A stretch of 57,039 nucleotides of DNA from a virus, in the IMG/VR virus record IMGVR_UViG_3300017598_000221, positions 1 through 57,039 of that record. One strand, 5' to 3'. This document shows positions 21,320-31,700 of the stretch, one piece after another. The stretch's first letter is position 1. Every line of letters begins with the position of its first letter. The notes under the pieces were generated by a model, which saw only the letters and a list, made by a program, of their open reading frames with translations, did not search any database and was not told the DNA's origin. The position numbers and the translations under genes were made by a program.

Positions 21320-23440
21320 ATGAATCAACTTGTATCTACTATACTAAATGATGTAGTATTAAAATCAAAAAAAGACATCAATCCAAAGATTGTTATTAAT
21401 GCGATTCATTTCTGTATGGCAATGAATGCTACACTTAAAAGAGCTAAGGTTCAGTTGCACGATGGGAAGAGATTTGATTTAAATTATTTTGCTATCACCT
21501 TTAGCAATAGCGGTTCAGGAAAAGATTTAGCTTTATCTATAGTTCAATCTATATTCAAAGAGCACACAGATGGATACCATTCTGCTATGATGAACAAGCT
21601 ATCTGAAGCAATTGATGAAGATGATTTTTCCATTCCAAATATCATAACGAAAGAAGGTACTCAAGCTGGTATTTTGAATGAAAGATATTCTCTCGATGTA
21701 ATAGGCATTGGTTCTACAAATATCAAGGTAGAGGAGCTTGTAGCAGTGATGAAGAATCCTAACTTCCATGATGTTATGAACATACTTACTGAGTCATGGT
21801 CTGATGGGCATAATGAAGCTGTGTCGAGACTATCTAAGGTATATCCAGAGATTCATAATGTTCCTATCAATTGTATCATGTATTCATCACCATCTGGATT
21901 TAGAAACAATCAGTCTAAAGCTTTCACAGAATTCAGTGACACCTTAGCAAATGGATTCTCTCGTAGAAGCCATATGGTATTTATTGATGACGAAATCAAT
22001 CAAGAAGAAGAACCAGAACCAACTATTGAGTCCATGAAGCTTGAAATTGAAAATTCAAAACAAGCTAGTATAAATAAAAAAGATATTACAGACTACGTAA
22101 ATCAGGTTCTGTTGGTTCATGGTCTTAACAAAACAATAGGCATGACTGATGAATCTACACTCAGACTGAAGCAGTACGAGATTCAGCTAAAGAACCGAGT
22201 CAAGAGAACTCCATTGATAAAGGATGCTGTTAGAGCAGAGCTATTATCAAGATGGTTCAAGATAGTACGTTTAGCTGCTCTGTATGCATTCTATGATGGT
22301 TCAGATGAGGTAAGCGTTGAGAACGTAGAAGATGCTATAGAATGGGCTGATTCATTAAACAAAGACCTATCTATCATTCTTAATGCAGAGACTGCTCAGG
22401 AGAAGATATACGACTATCTTGTTAAAGCTGGTAAATACTCATCTCAGACTGACATCATTAAATACCTAGGTATAAAACCTAATGAATTCAAGGAGTCTAT
22501 CTCTGAACTATTTACTGTAGCATACGACACTGGTTCTATTGTTCAGAAGAAAGTATTTGATGAAGAAGGTAATGTAATTAAGTATAATCTGATTCACGGT
22601 AAACCTACAGACAAAGGTAGAATGATATGTTCTGCATCTAATCATCCATCCACTGGTTTTGAACCAATGTATATTGATTACGATAACATACCTAACTTAG
22701 TGAATGGTGAGTATGGAAGAAACTACTCTGCTGGTCATTTCATTGACAATCACAGAAAAAAAGACAACTTTATTAAGAAATCAAATTTAATAATGTTTGA
22801 CATTGATGATGGCACTACAATCGAAGAAGCATTAGTATATTTATCTAGTTACCGTGGATACATATCAACTACTAAATCTCACCAGATAGTTAAACATCCA
22901 GGAGAGAAGTCTGAACAACCTGCATGTGATAGATTCAGAGTTATACTTGTTTCTAAGTTTGAGTTCAATCTAGAGATAGAGGAGCATAAACATACTATGA
23001 AGAATATGGCTGACTTCATTGGATTGAAGATAGATACAGCAGCAGTTGATGTAGCCAGATTCTATTACTCTCACGAAGGTGAAATATTTAATCTAAAAGG
23101 AACAGAGCTTGTAGACCTTAGAGACTACATTGTTGATACCAAGCAGAACGAGCAACTTAATAAAGTAGTTAACGACATTGACTCTAGACTATACAGTCAA
23201 TCAGACTATGACCCTAGAGCTAATGTAAATCGCTTTGACAAATGGTGTCTACGTAATGCTATAGTTGGTTCTAGAAATAACATTCTATATTATACTTTCG
23301 GAGCATTACTCGAACATACTGATTTATCAGAAGGCGAGGCTGTTTCGAAGATATACTCTCTAAATTCAATGTTACCAGCACCATTACCAGAAAATGAACT
23401 CGACCTGCTTCTTAGACCAGACTCTAGTCTGAAAAGATAG
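21320..23440 (+). CDS. DUF3987-like ATPase fused to AEP-type primase domain, 706 aa
   Basis: Residues about 45-350 hold a P-loop ATPase with Walker A SNSGSGKD (G65-D69), similar to the DUF3987 helicase-like domain. About 355-420 look like a winged helix (AQEKIYDYLVKAGKYSS...). About 485-590 resemble archaeo-eukaryotic-type primases: F-D494-I-D496-D, a TTKSHQ element, D537-RFRVIL and D577-VARFYY. About 630-706 match a PriCT tail (PLPENELDLL-type end). Primase before helicase is the common order; here it is reversed. Its place before the Sak4-like and SSB-like genes matches N4 gp43, the N4 primase. It probably primes phage DNA synthesis. Confidence 0.75.
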   Translation: MNQLVSTILNDVVLKSKKDINPKIVINAIHFCMAMNATLKRAKVQLHDGKRFDLNYFAITFSNSGSGKDLALSIVQSIFKEHTDGYHSAMMNKLSEAIDEDDFSIPNIITKEGTQAGILNERYSLDVIGIGSTNIKVEELVAVMKNPNFHDVMNILTESWSDGHNEAVSRLSKVYPEIHNVPINCIMYSSPSGFRNNQSKAFTEFSDTLANGFSRRSHMVFIDDEINQEEEPEPTIESMKLEIENSKQASINKKDITDYVNQVLLVHGLNKTIGMTDESTLRLKQYEIQLKNRVKRTPLIKDAVRAELLSRWFKIVRLAALYAFYDGSDEVSVENVEDAIEWADSLNKDLSIILNAETAQEKIYDYLVKAGKYSSQTDIIKYLGIKPNEFKESISELFTVAYDTGSIVQKKVFDEEGNVIKYNLIHGKPTDKGRMICSASNHPSTGFEPMYIDYDNIPNLVNGEYGRNYSAGHFIDNHRKKDNFIKKSNLIMFDIDDGTTIEEALVYLSSYRGYISTTKSHQIVKHPGEKSEQPACDRFRVILVSKFEFNLEIEEHKHTMKNMADFIGLKIDTAAVDVARFYYSHEGEIFNLKGTELVDLRDYIVDTKQNEQLNKVVNDIDSRLYSQSDYDPRANVNRFDKWCLRNAIVGSRNNILYYTFGALLEHTDLSEGEAVSKIYSLNSMLPAPLPENELDLLLRPDSSLKR

Positions 23441-23445
23441 CTTCT

Positions 23446-23487
23446 GGCATCAGGCAGTATCTTATAGCTACTGTTCTGTGTAAGTCC
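23446..23487 (+). promoter_or_regulatory. Post-stop element copy 5
   Basis: GGCATCAGG (23446-23454) and TGTAAGTCC (23479-23487), beginning 5 bp after the primase stop and ending about 27 bp before the next ATG, just ahead of its ribosome site. Confidence 0.5.
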
Positions 23488-23513
23488 AGAAACCTTTTAC
23501 GTAAGGAGTTTAT

Positions 23514-23672
23514 ATGGAGCAAGAGAAGATTGCAGAAGTGCTTGAGTATTTCTTTAATTTTAAAGGCATAGTTAAGCCTACGGTCAACGATGTATCTGAA
23601 AAGTTTGGACTATCAATCCAAGAAACTATGAAAATATTAAAACTAGAACCAACTCTAAGGGAGAATCAATAA
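23514..23672 (+). CDS. Small HTH-like protein, 52 aa
   Basis: Strong ribosome site (GTAAGGAGTTTATATG). The sequence AEVLEYFFNFKG, then PTVNDVSEKFGLSIQETMKI, has the form of a winged/HTH DNA-binding helix pair. TAATG overlap couples it to the P-loop ATPase downstream. Possibly a DNA-binding accessory of the recombination pair. Confidence 0.5.
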   Translation: MEQEKIAEVLEYFFNFKGIVKPTVNDVSEKFGLSIQETMKILKLEPTLRENQ

Positions 23673-24322
23673 TGGGACAACTTGTATTTATAACAGGTCC
23701 ATCTGGTGTCGGAAAGAGCCGTAGTATCAAAACTATGAATCCTGAAAACACATTATGGATTAAAGTTCAAAATAAGTTAGCTCCATTCCCTGAGAAGAAA
23801 ATGGGATGGTCACTGATTGGAGATGATGGTTCAGGGAACCAAGTTGTATCTAATGACTATGAGTTCATCAAAATGCTTGTATTAAAAGCTAAGTCCAAGG
23901 GATTTAAATCCATAGTCATTGACGATGGTTCATACCTTATGTCAAATGAGCTTATGGCAACTATGGAAGAAACTGGATACGAAAAATTTGTTCGCATGGC
24001 TAATAATGTCTGGGAACTCTGTAAGACTATCACAGAAGAAACTGATGACGATGTTATCACTTACCTTACTTGGCATACAGAACAGAACCAAGATGGTTCT
24101 CTGAAGCTTAAAACAGTAGGTAAACTAGTAGAAGAGAAGTTGACTATCGAAGGATTAGCAACTATTGTACTACGAGCAGACAGACTGGATAGTGCTTACA
24201 AATTCAGAACTCAACATGCAAATGATATTTCTAAGTCACCAGAAGGATTGTTTGAAACAGAGATTATTGACAATGACTTAGGTCTAGTTGATAAATCAAT
24301 AAGAGAATATTGGGGTCTTTAG
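23672..24322 (+). CDS. Sak4/N4-gp44-like P-loop ATPase, 216 aa
   Basis: Walker A ITGPSGVGKS at residues about 7-16, a Walker-B-like KSIVIDDGSYLM near 80, and a polar-end strand VITYLTWHTEQNQD. The size and layout are those of Sak4-type RecA-like ATPases that work with a phage SSB in single-strand annealing, and of N4 gp44, which lies in the same place between primase and SSB. It probably assists recombination-dependent replication. The next gene is the SSB candidate. Confidence 0.75.
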   Translation: MGQLVFITGPSGVGKSRSIKTMNPENTLWIKVQNKLAPFPEKKMGWSLIGDDGSGNQVVSNDYEFIKMLVLKAKSKGFKSIVIDDGSYLMSNELMATMEETGYEKFVRMANNVWELCKTITEETDDDVITYLTWHTEQNQDGSLKLKTVGKLVEEKLTIEGLATIVLRADRLDSAYKFRTQHANDISKSPEGLFETEIIDNDLGLVDKSIREYWGL

Positions 24323-24366
24323 ACCAACACACGATATGTTAATTACACAGAACTAAAAGGAATATG

Positions 24367-25014
24367 ATGGCAGATTTATTTGCAGATTTAGGATTAAACA
24401 AAGAAGAGGTTGCTTCAGAAGCAGGAGCAGAGACAGTTGGTGGAACAATGATAGACAGTGGTGTCTACAAAATGAAAGTTGATAAGATGTACGTAGCAAC
24501 TACGGAAAAAGAAGCTAAGATGCTTACACTTGAGCTAGTTGATACAACTAATCCAAAGACAGTTTTAAAATACGCTACTTGTATTAAGTCTGGTACATCA
24601 AACAAAGATGCTTCTAAGCACTACAAATCAACTTATACTAAAAACAATAAAGAATTTCCATTACCGGGTGTAATTGAGATGTCTAAAATCCAGCAAGCAC
24701 TTGGCAATATTGAATTTACTACTACACCAACCGAGATTGATGGTAAAGATGGAAAGCAATCTGTTGAAGCAATCCTTACTGCAACAGGAAAGATTATGAC
24801 AGTAGGTGTTAAACAAGAGCTTGGTGAGTACTCTAAAAACTTCATCTCAACATTCTTAAACCAAAATGGAGAAAACTCTAAAGGAGAGAATCTTGTAGAG
24901 AAGCTAGCTGAGAGCATTGCTAAGAATCCTACTAAAACACCTAAAGACAAAGGTGGTGCTTCAAACGCAGGTGGTTCAGCTCAACCTAAAGCAGAAGCTC
25001 CTAAAGGTTGGTAA
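24367..25014 (+). CDS. ssDNA-binding protein candidate (N4 gp45-like position), 215 aa
   Basis: ATG 24367 is better spaced from AAAAGG than ATG 24364. The protein has an OB-fold-like beta region (SGVYKMKVDKMYVAT...KMLTLELVDTTNPKTVLKYA), a conserved-looking middle (PGVIEMSKIQQALGNIEF), and a disordered Pro/Lys/Gly/Ala C-terminal tail. DUF669-like proteins of this type follow Sak4 ATPases and act as ssDNA-binding proteins. In N4 the SSB gp45 occupies this position and also activates host RNA polymerase at late promoters. The call rests on context and fold shape. Confidence 0.6.
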   Translation: MADLFADLGLNKEEVASEAGAETVGGTMIDSGVYKMKVDKMYVATTEKEAKMLTLELVDTTNPKTVLKYATCIKSGTSNKDASKHYKSTYTKNNKEFPLPGVIEMSKIQQALGNIEFTTTPTEIDGKDGKQSVEAILTATGKIMTVGVKQELGEYSKNFISTFLNQNGENSKGENLVEKLAESIAKNPTKTPKDKGGASNAGGSAQPKAEAPKGW

Positions 25015-25020
25015 AGTCAT

Positions 25021-25036
25021 GCATTATGCGTAAGCC
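25021..25036 (+). promoter_or_regulatory. Post-stop element copy 6
   Basis: GCATTA then TGCGTAAGCC (25021-25036), 6 bp after the stop at 25014 and 12 bp before the RusA start. A compressed variant of the element. Confidence 0.35.
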
Positions 25037-25048
25037 AATAATAAGACT

Positions 25049-25456
25049 ATGAAAGAACCTATACTCAATTTTACATGTAAGTATCCAGTCATATTGACTG
25101 GTAGAGGAAAAGGTAGACTTTGTACAAACAACTCTGTACCTGATTGGTACAGATATCAAAAAACTAAAATCAAAGATATGTTTAAACAATCAATTGGTGA
25201 ATGGTCTATACCGAAATCTGAATTGCTTCTGCCATTAGGAAGCATTAAATTCACAATCATCAGACCTGACCATACTCGTATAGATGCTGACTCACCAGCT
25301 ATATCTGCTGGCAAATGGTCAGCTGATTTTCTGGTGGAGCAAGGTTGGTTCTCAGATGATGATAAAATACAGTTTTTATATTGCCCAATGGTAGTAGACA
25401 AGAGTATTGAAGAAACCATGGTTAAAGTAGAAGTTTATGACCATCATTTGATTTAG
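25049..25456 (+). CDS. rusA: RusA-family Holliday junction resolvase, 135 aa
   Basis: The core HTRIDADSPAISAGKWSADF, then LVEQGWFSDDDKIQ, is the RusA signature 'D-x-D...K..-l.-L...g-i-DD-.-i'. D79, D81 and D103-D105 are the likely metal ligands. RusA dimers cut four-way junctions, resolving recombination intermediates before packaging. Length (135 aa) is normal for the family. Last clear enzyme gene of the plus-strand arm. Confidence 0.8.
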   Translation: MKEPILNFTCKYPVILTGRGKGRLCTNNSVPDWYRYQKTKIKDMFKQSIGEWSIPKSELLLPLGSIKFTIIRPDHTRIDADSPAISAGKWSADFLVEQGWFSDDDKIQFLYCPMVVDKSIEETMVKVEVYDHHLI

Positions 25457-25462
25457 TAGATA

Positions 25463-25505
25463 GGCGTTGTAGTTTTTACTAGCCCTTTTATCTACATGTA
25501 AGACC
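25463..25505 (+). promoter_or_regulatory. Post-stop element copy 7
   Basis: GGCGTTG (25463-25469) and TGTAAGACC (25497-25505), 6 bp after the RusA stop and ahead of a 48-aa membrane peptide gene. Confidence 0.4.
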
Positions 25506-25532
25506 TAAGACTATCTTATTCACTGGTTGCTT

Positions 25533-25679
25533 ATGAATATAGTTCAAACACTTATCCTTACGATATTTATAGTCCTTGGAATATATCTTGCAGTGTTTCT
25601 ATCATATATATTGGTTCCTGCATCTGTGTTCCTATTTGTCTTTTTTATTATACACTCCTTCCTAAAGGAAGAACACTAG
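25533..25679 (+). CDS. Membrane peptide, 48 aa
   Basis: ATG 25533; almost entirely hydrophobic (LILTIFIVLGIYLAVFLSYI, then VPASVFLFVFFIIHSFL) with a charged KEEH end: one long or two short membrane helices. It is convergent with, and overlaps by 18 bp, the 3' end of the virion RNA polymerase gene. The ribosome site is weak, so the call is moderate. Confidence 0.45.
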   Translation: MNIVQTLILTIFIVLGIYLAVFLSYILVPASVFLFVFFIIHSFLKEEH

Positions 25680-25700
25680 GTTCCTCCAATCTAGGAGTGT
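25652..25700. terminator. Stem-loop at the convergence of the two arms
   Basis: ACACTCCT (25652-25659) pairs with AGGAGTGT (25693-25700); an inner TTCCTAAAGGAA adds a small palindrome. It spans the overlapping 3' ends of the plus-arm membrane peptide and the minus-arm RNA polymerase gene. No U-run is obvious, so bidirectional termination is inferred from position. Confidence 0.4.
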
Positions 25701-28700
25701 CGTTGGGTCATTTATTATTCTACCATCATCAATTTTATTGATTATGTTAGAGTCAATAATATTAGCCTGATTTGCATTTAGCAAATCTGCTATTGCATAA
25801 CCAGCTACAGCAGTAGTAGGGTTATATCTTAGTAGATTGTATATTACCTTCTGAATTCTTAGCCAGAACGACGGAAACATCAATATACCATAGTCACTTA
25901 ATATCTTTACTTGCTCAGGCATATTTCTTCTGTAGTCTATGAATACCTCATTAGCCTCAAGATAAGCTTCCTCTTTAGTATACTTCTTGCCAGTTTTTTC
26001 ATTGGTTCTAATCAGCAATCCTCTTGCTAGAGTGTACTTACTTAGTGCATCAGTAGTCACCATGAATGAACCACCTATCTTTGTAACCTCACTTGCTGGA
26101 GTACCAAGTATATTACCTATATACCTTGCTACGCTATCAGTATCTTTTGTCTTACGAAGTCTATCAACTAGATTCTCTATTTCAGAACCAATACTTGTTT
26201 TATTCGCACTACTTAATTTAGATGCTGTAGTTATTAGACTATCAACAGAGAATCCTTTTGATGCTCCGAATGACTGCCACCATTTGATGGCTTTCTGTAT
26301 CTCGTTATAGTTACCTCTTTTGTCAGTAGTTACATATTCAACGATATTATCTATGTCCTTCTGTAGACCAGATACACTATCAAAATCTTTAGTAACTAAG
26401 TTCGTACTATATGATTGCACAAACCCATAGTTGAATGCATCATAGAATGGCATTATTTTTAGATTCTCTTCAAGCTTATCTAGCTTAGCTTTAGCCTCTG
26501 CTCTTTCTTCAGAACCAAGTTGTGTGCTCATTACAGCTATCTTTGCATTTACGATGTCTCCACGAGCTTCAGCAAACTTGTTATACTCTCTCCATCCTTT
26601 TTTGAATCCCTTCGCAATTTCTATCGTACCCATACCTCTAGTCTCTAATATACCAATATTTGATACGAAGTCTACAGCCAACTTAGATGCACTTGTTACT
26701 ACCATATGTTGCTTTGCAAAAACAACTAGTTTCTTCCATGCACTTTCTACTTTAGCTAAGTCTCTATTTCTATCTCCAAACAGACTAAAGTTTCTGTGTC
26801 CTATCAATGCACTTGATTCACTCTTTTTAACAAGTGACACGCTTCTATTGAAATCATTATACGTAGTTAGGTTCTTTGGACTCATGTAGAACATTTTGAC
26901 TTCTTTTGGTAGCTTTTCATGTGACTCATAATCGAATCTTATATCTACAAACATTGGCAATACGTTATCTGCATTGTCATTTCTATTAGCTCTTATTTTT
27001 TTAGCCAACTTATCCAAGTCATCTCTGTTATATATTCTTTCAGTAGCTTCTTTCTGAACTATCTGTCTTACAGAACCCATTTCAATCAACTCTTTATTAT
27101 GCACGTACGTCCTTAGCAGACCATGAGCAACACTTTGTTTTATCTCTAACTTATCTACTGCTGTAGCATAATCAATCACATACCTATATCTACCATTGTC
27201 ATCAACTATTTGGTTCAAGTCTAGGAAGTTGTTCTTTTGTCTATCAGTCATAGCTTCGAGTTTCTTTCTCAGTAGCAACCCATGCTCTTGGTCAAGGTAG
27301 AATCCATTTTTAAACTTATTTATATTCAGACCTACACCCGGAGTATTACCGGCACTAATCATAGGTCTTGCAACTATTCCTTGTACGATACCATCTGGTT
27401 CCTTTACTACTATCCACTCATTCTCTTTAGTAAACTCATTACTTTTCAAGTCTCGCTTATCTACTGTACGGAACTCATATTGGTTCTCGTATACATCCAT
27501 ACTGAAGTGACCATCGTAATCTATATCGTATCTTGGGTCACCTTCCGTATATTTACCACTGAATCCAATAGCCAACTCATTCACTTCTTCTGCTAAATAT
27601 CTGTTCGTTATAGACAGGCTGTACAGCTCTTTGAACAGCTTCTCATCCATATCTTTTATCATTTTTTCAGAACCATTGATGTTCTTCATTGCATATAGAG
27701 CTACAGCAGCTTTATGCTTCTCTCCATATAGTCCAGCCTTAGATAGGTTGATATATCCATTTGTCATCACTCCTTTAGAGTAATAGTTTGCTACTTGCTC
27801 AAGTCTCTCAACATTCTCTGGTCTTATATCCAGTGAACCAATAGCATCGTCTATGGACATAGTTCCTGACTTTAGTCCATCTACTATATCTTGATGCTTC
27901 TCTAGCCCACCTATACCTGTCTTGTTAAATATTTCAAAAACTCTAACTCTATCTTTCTTATCTTTATATTTAGTATTTATTCTGTCGTCTAAGTCCCTGA
28001 GGTTGTCAGTTAATATAGTTGCAGACTCTTGAGCTATGCTGGTTCCTAGATTTAGTAGCTTATTCATCAGCTTTGAATCCACATCTTTTGACACACCTAG
28101 AACACTCTTCATTTCCTGAGCTATCTTGCTGTCATAGAATCCAGTTCTTATCAGTCCTACTGCACCTCTATATGCGCTTGAGTTCGCAATACCATACTGA
28201 TTTCCCTTTTTGGCTATAGGAGACAGGATATCTATTGCTGCTCCACCCCATATTCCAATAAACGTAGCAATATATGAGTTCTGCTTCTCTATTATATTTT
28301 GAGCATATTTATATGGATTCTTATATGCATCTTTATATATATCCTCATTACGAGCCATGCTAGGAGCTACAGCTTCATTATCTTTAGCAATAGAGCCAAA
28401 CTCTTCTGCATTCATTATTGTTGTCTCTAGAGCACGTATAGTGTTCTTCATAGTTGGTTCAGTCGTATCGTTGAAGTAATCACTTCTTTGTTTAGACGAC
28501 ATTTTAGATAGAAGCTTTCTAGCCTTATCTACGACTACTTGAACCAGTTTCTGGAATAGATTAGTTGGTGTTTTTGCAAAACCTTCTATCTCTTTAGCAA
28601 TCTCTGGTTCATTTCTCATTACTGATACAAACTCAGATACTTGATATATCTTTATTACATCCTCTTCGCTAATACCTCTTCTCTCAGATTCATTCTTTAT

Positions 28701-31700
28701 GTCAGCCTTGCTGATTGGACTCAATATATATCCAACTCTATTCTTAGCCTTTTCAGGCATAGAACCAAGTGTCTTTAGTCTATCAACTAGTTTTACTATA
28801 TGCTTTATCTCTCCAGCATTCATATTGTTTTCTATATAGTTGAACGAAGTAGCATGGTCTATCTCATGTGCTAGTACTTCAACGAATGTATCAGGAGTTA
28901 GTACTTCACCAGTTCTAGGGTCTTTTAACTTCTTGTCTACATATATCTTATTGTATGCACCACTATATGATGTAGATTTTATCACTTCCATATCACCATT
29001 TAGCATCTTCTGCGTCTTCTCAAGCAATGATTTATGTGTACTTGATACATCTAGATTTGCAAGCAATTCCTGTAGCTTCTGCTTATAGCTTGCACTGCTA
29101 TTCTGCCAAGTCATTGCATCTTTTGCAAAACTCTTTTGTTTATCTATCTTTTTATTTGATGTTTTCTTTTCCTTCACAGCCTTCGGCTGTTCAGCAGAAC
29201 GTCTACCTTGGTTCTTTAGTCCAAATATATCAGTTTTAGTATCCTTTAGAAATTCCTTTTTAGACTTCAGTACTGGTTCTTGTAGTTTCTTTATCTCATT
29301 TAGTTTTTTAGTGAGTACATCTTTGTCTTTTCCATCTGGCATTTTCGATATAGCAGATGATGCCTCATCAATTGCAGTACCTATGTAGTCATACTCAACT
29401 GCTGTATCAACTATATTCTTCTCATATGAGTCTTTGAGTGTATCCATTTCATTAGCAGAACCATACTCAGCATCATGTACTGTCATTACACCTAGTTCAG
29501 GTTGACCTACCATGTAGTCTTCCATGCTTCTAAGCAATTGAGCAGCATCAGATAGATGTTGAAGATTAACAAAGAACGATGTTCTATTATTGAACTTCTT
29601 ATTCACTAGCACTGGATTACCATCCACAGATATATCTGATACAGTTGTCTTCAGTTTCTTCAGTGATGCCTTCTTGCTCTTTACATCAGCAGCATTCGCT
29701 TTAGATTTCCCTTCACGGATATCCTTTAGTTCTAGTGCTGACATTGCAGTACCTATTTCACCATTCCACTCATTCGTGTTCTCAAGTATATTGTATATAG
29801 AGCCCATTGTCTTTCTATAGTCTGATACTGCTGGAAATGATTTGTTTAGATTCTCTATATACACCTCAGCCATTGGCATATAGTGTTCAGCTACTTTATC
29901 TAAGTCACTCTTCTTTATATCTCTGATTAGAGGCTTAAACTCACCCTCCATATTGTCTATCGTATAGTTGGTTCCAGATATTTTATTTATCTTTTTTAGA
30001 GCATTATTGTTGTAGTTATTTGCTTTCATTACTAGGTCTATCGCAATGTTCTCAGCCATGATATTAGATGTGTTTTCTTCCATCTGTCCATAGAACCATG
30101 TCATTACAGGACCCTTAGCTAAATCTCTAAGCTTGAATCCCATCTTATCCACTAGCTCATCTATTACTGGCATTACCTCTCTAGCAACCTCTGGTTCTAG
30201 TTCTGATATTGTATTATTGTGATGATTGTATGGGTCTACTCCATCTAAGTTCTCTTCATTGTTGACTCCCATTTTCTTCAGCACTTCTTGAACCTCTGGA
30301 TTACCAGATAGATTCATCAGTGTATTCACAACACCACTTGCTGTAGCATCGTATTCCACTGCATAGTCAGTAGTTATCTTATCTTTGTTCTTAGCTACGT
30401 ATACATCATGCATAGCCTTATATAGAGACATTGCTCTGAACGGGTTCTCTTGACCCATTGCTTTAGATATTAAGTTTGAACTTCTTACTGTATATTTTTC
30501 ACTATATCTATCAAGCAATGCTTTCATCTTGCCTTTTGGTTCTAGAACATCTTGTTCACTTATACCTAGTTCTTCAGCTAATGTCTTGACTAGTACATCT
30601 GCACCCTGTGCATTTGTTGTATACTCCCCTTGAGATACCATTTGTCTAGCCATACGCTTATCACCTTGGAACTCCAAGATTGTTTGCATAAGATGTATTC
30701 TTTGATTGATAGCAGACTCGTAGTTATAGTGGAATCCTTCTTCATTCATAGCTTCTATCTCTTCGATATTATCTACAAGCTCTCTCAGTATGTCTTTACG
30801 ACCTCTGTTTCTACCTTGCTCATTTTTCTTTCTTAGTACAGGGTTGTTTGACTCTACGCCTATCAGTTTCAATATCTCTTTATCTTTTGCAAAAGCTTCA
30901 TCTATATCTCTTGAACCAACTCTTGTTTTCACATCTTTCAGTAGTCCAATGAACTCTGGTTTAACAAAGAATCTAAGCTTATTTATGTTCTTGATTATAT
31001 CAAGATGATTGTCTGATAGCGACCTGTCTACTGGTACTTCATCTACTGGCACTTCAGTTGGTAGCTCTACATTGGTAGGCTTGAGCAATCTAGCAAGAAC
31101 TGACATCTCTCTTGCAATACCTGCATTATCTTTAGACAATATAATAGTATTATCTTTTATAGATGTTACGCTCTGCCCTTTGGTTCCACGCTCTTCTGTA
31201 GCTAGTAGTCTTGACTTCTCAGAACCAAGTTTTGATATATCCTTAGTAGAGAATGTTGATTTACCTGATTTAGTCACTAGAGCTTGTACTGGAACTAATG
31301 CTTCTTCTCTCTCAACTAGATTCATCTTTTCAGCAATGTCTAGCATCTGATTACCTATGTTTGCATATGCAACAGAAGTAGCCTCTTCAGAACCACGTAA
31401 TGCAGTTCCAAAACTATTCATATAGTCTTTACCAAGTTGAACATTCAGACCTAGCGACCTAGTGGTTCCTGATTTTGGCGCAAGTCCTTTGTCAGCTCTA
31501 ATATCAGCTTCTGCATCTACAGATGAGCTTACTCCTGCCATAACCAAAGACATTACCCTCATAGCTTTAGCAGTACTATCTCCCTCTTCTCCAACTAGTG
31601 TATCTAGTTTAGCTTTAGTATCTTTATCGCTTAACGACTTCTCGATACTCTTTCTAGTTTTCCTTAGAACCTTGTTTGTTTCAGAACCAAGTTCAAGTCT

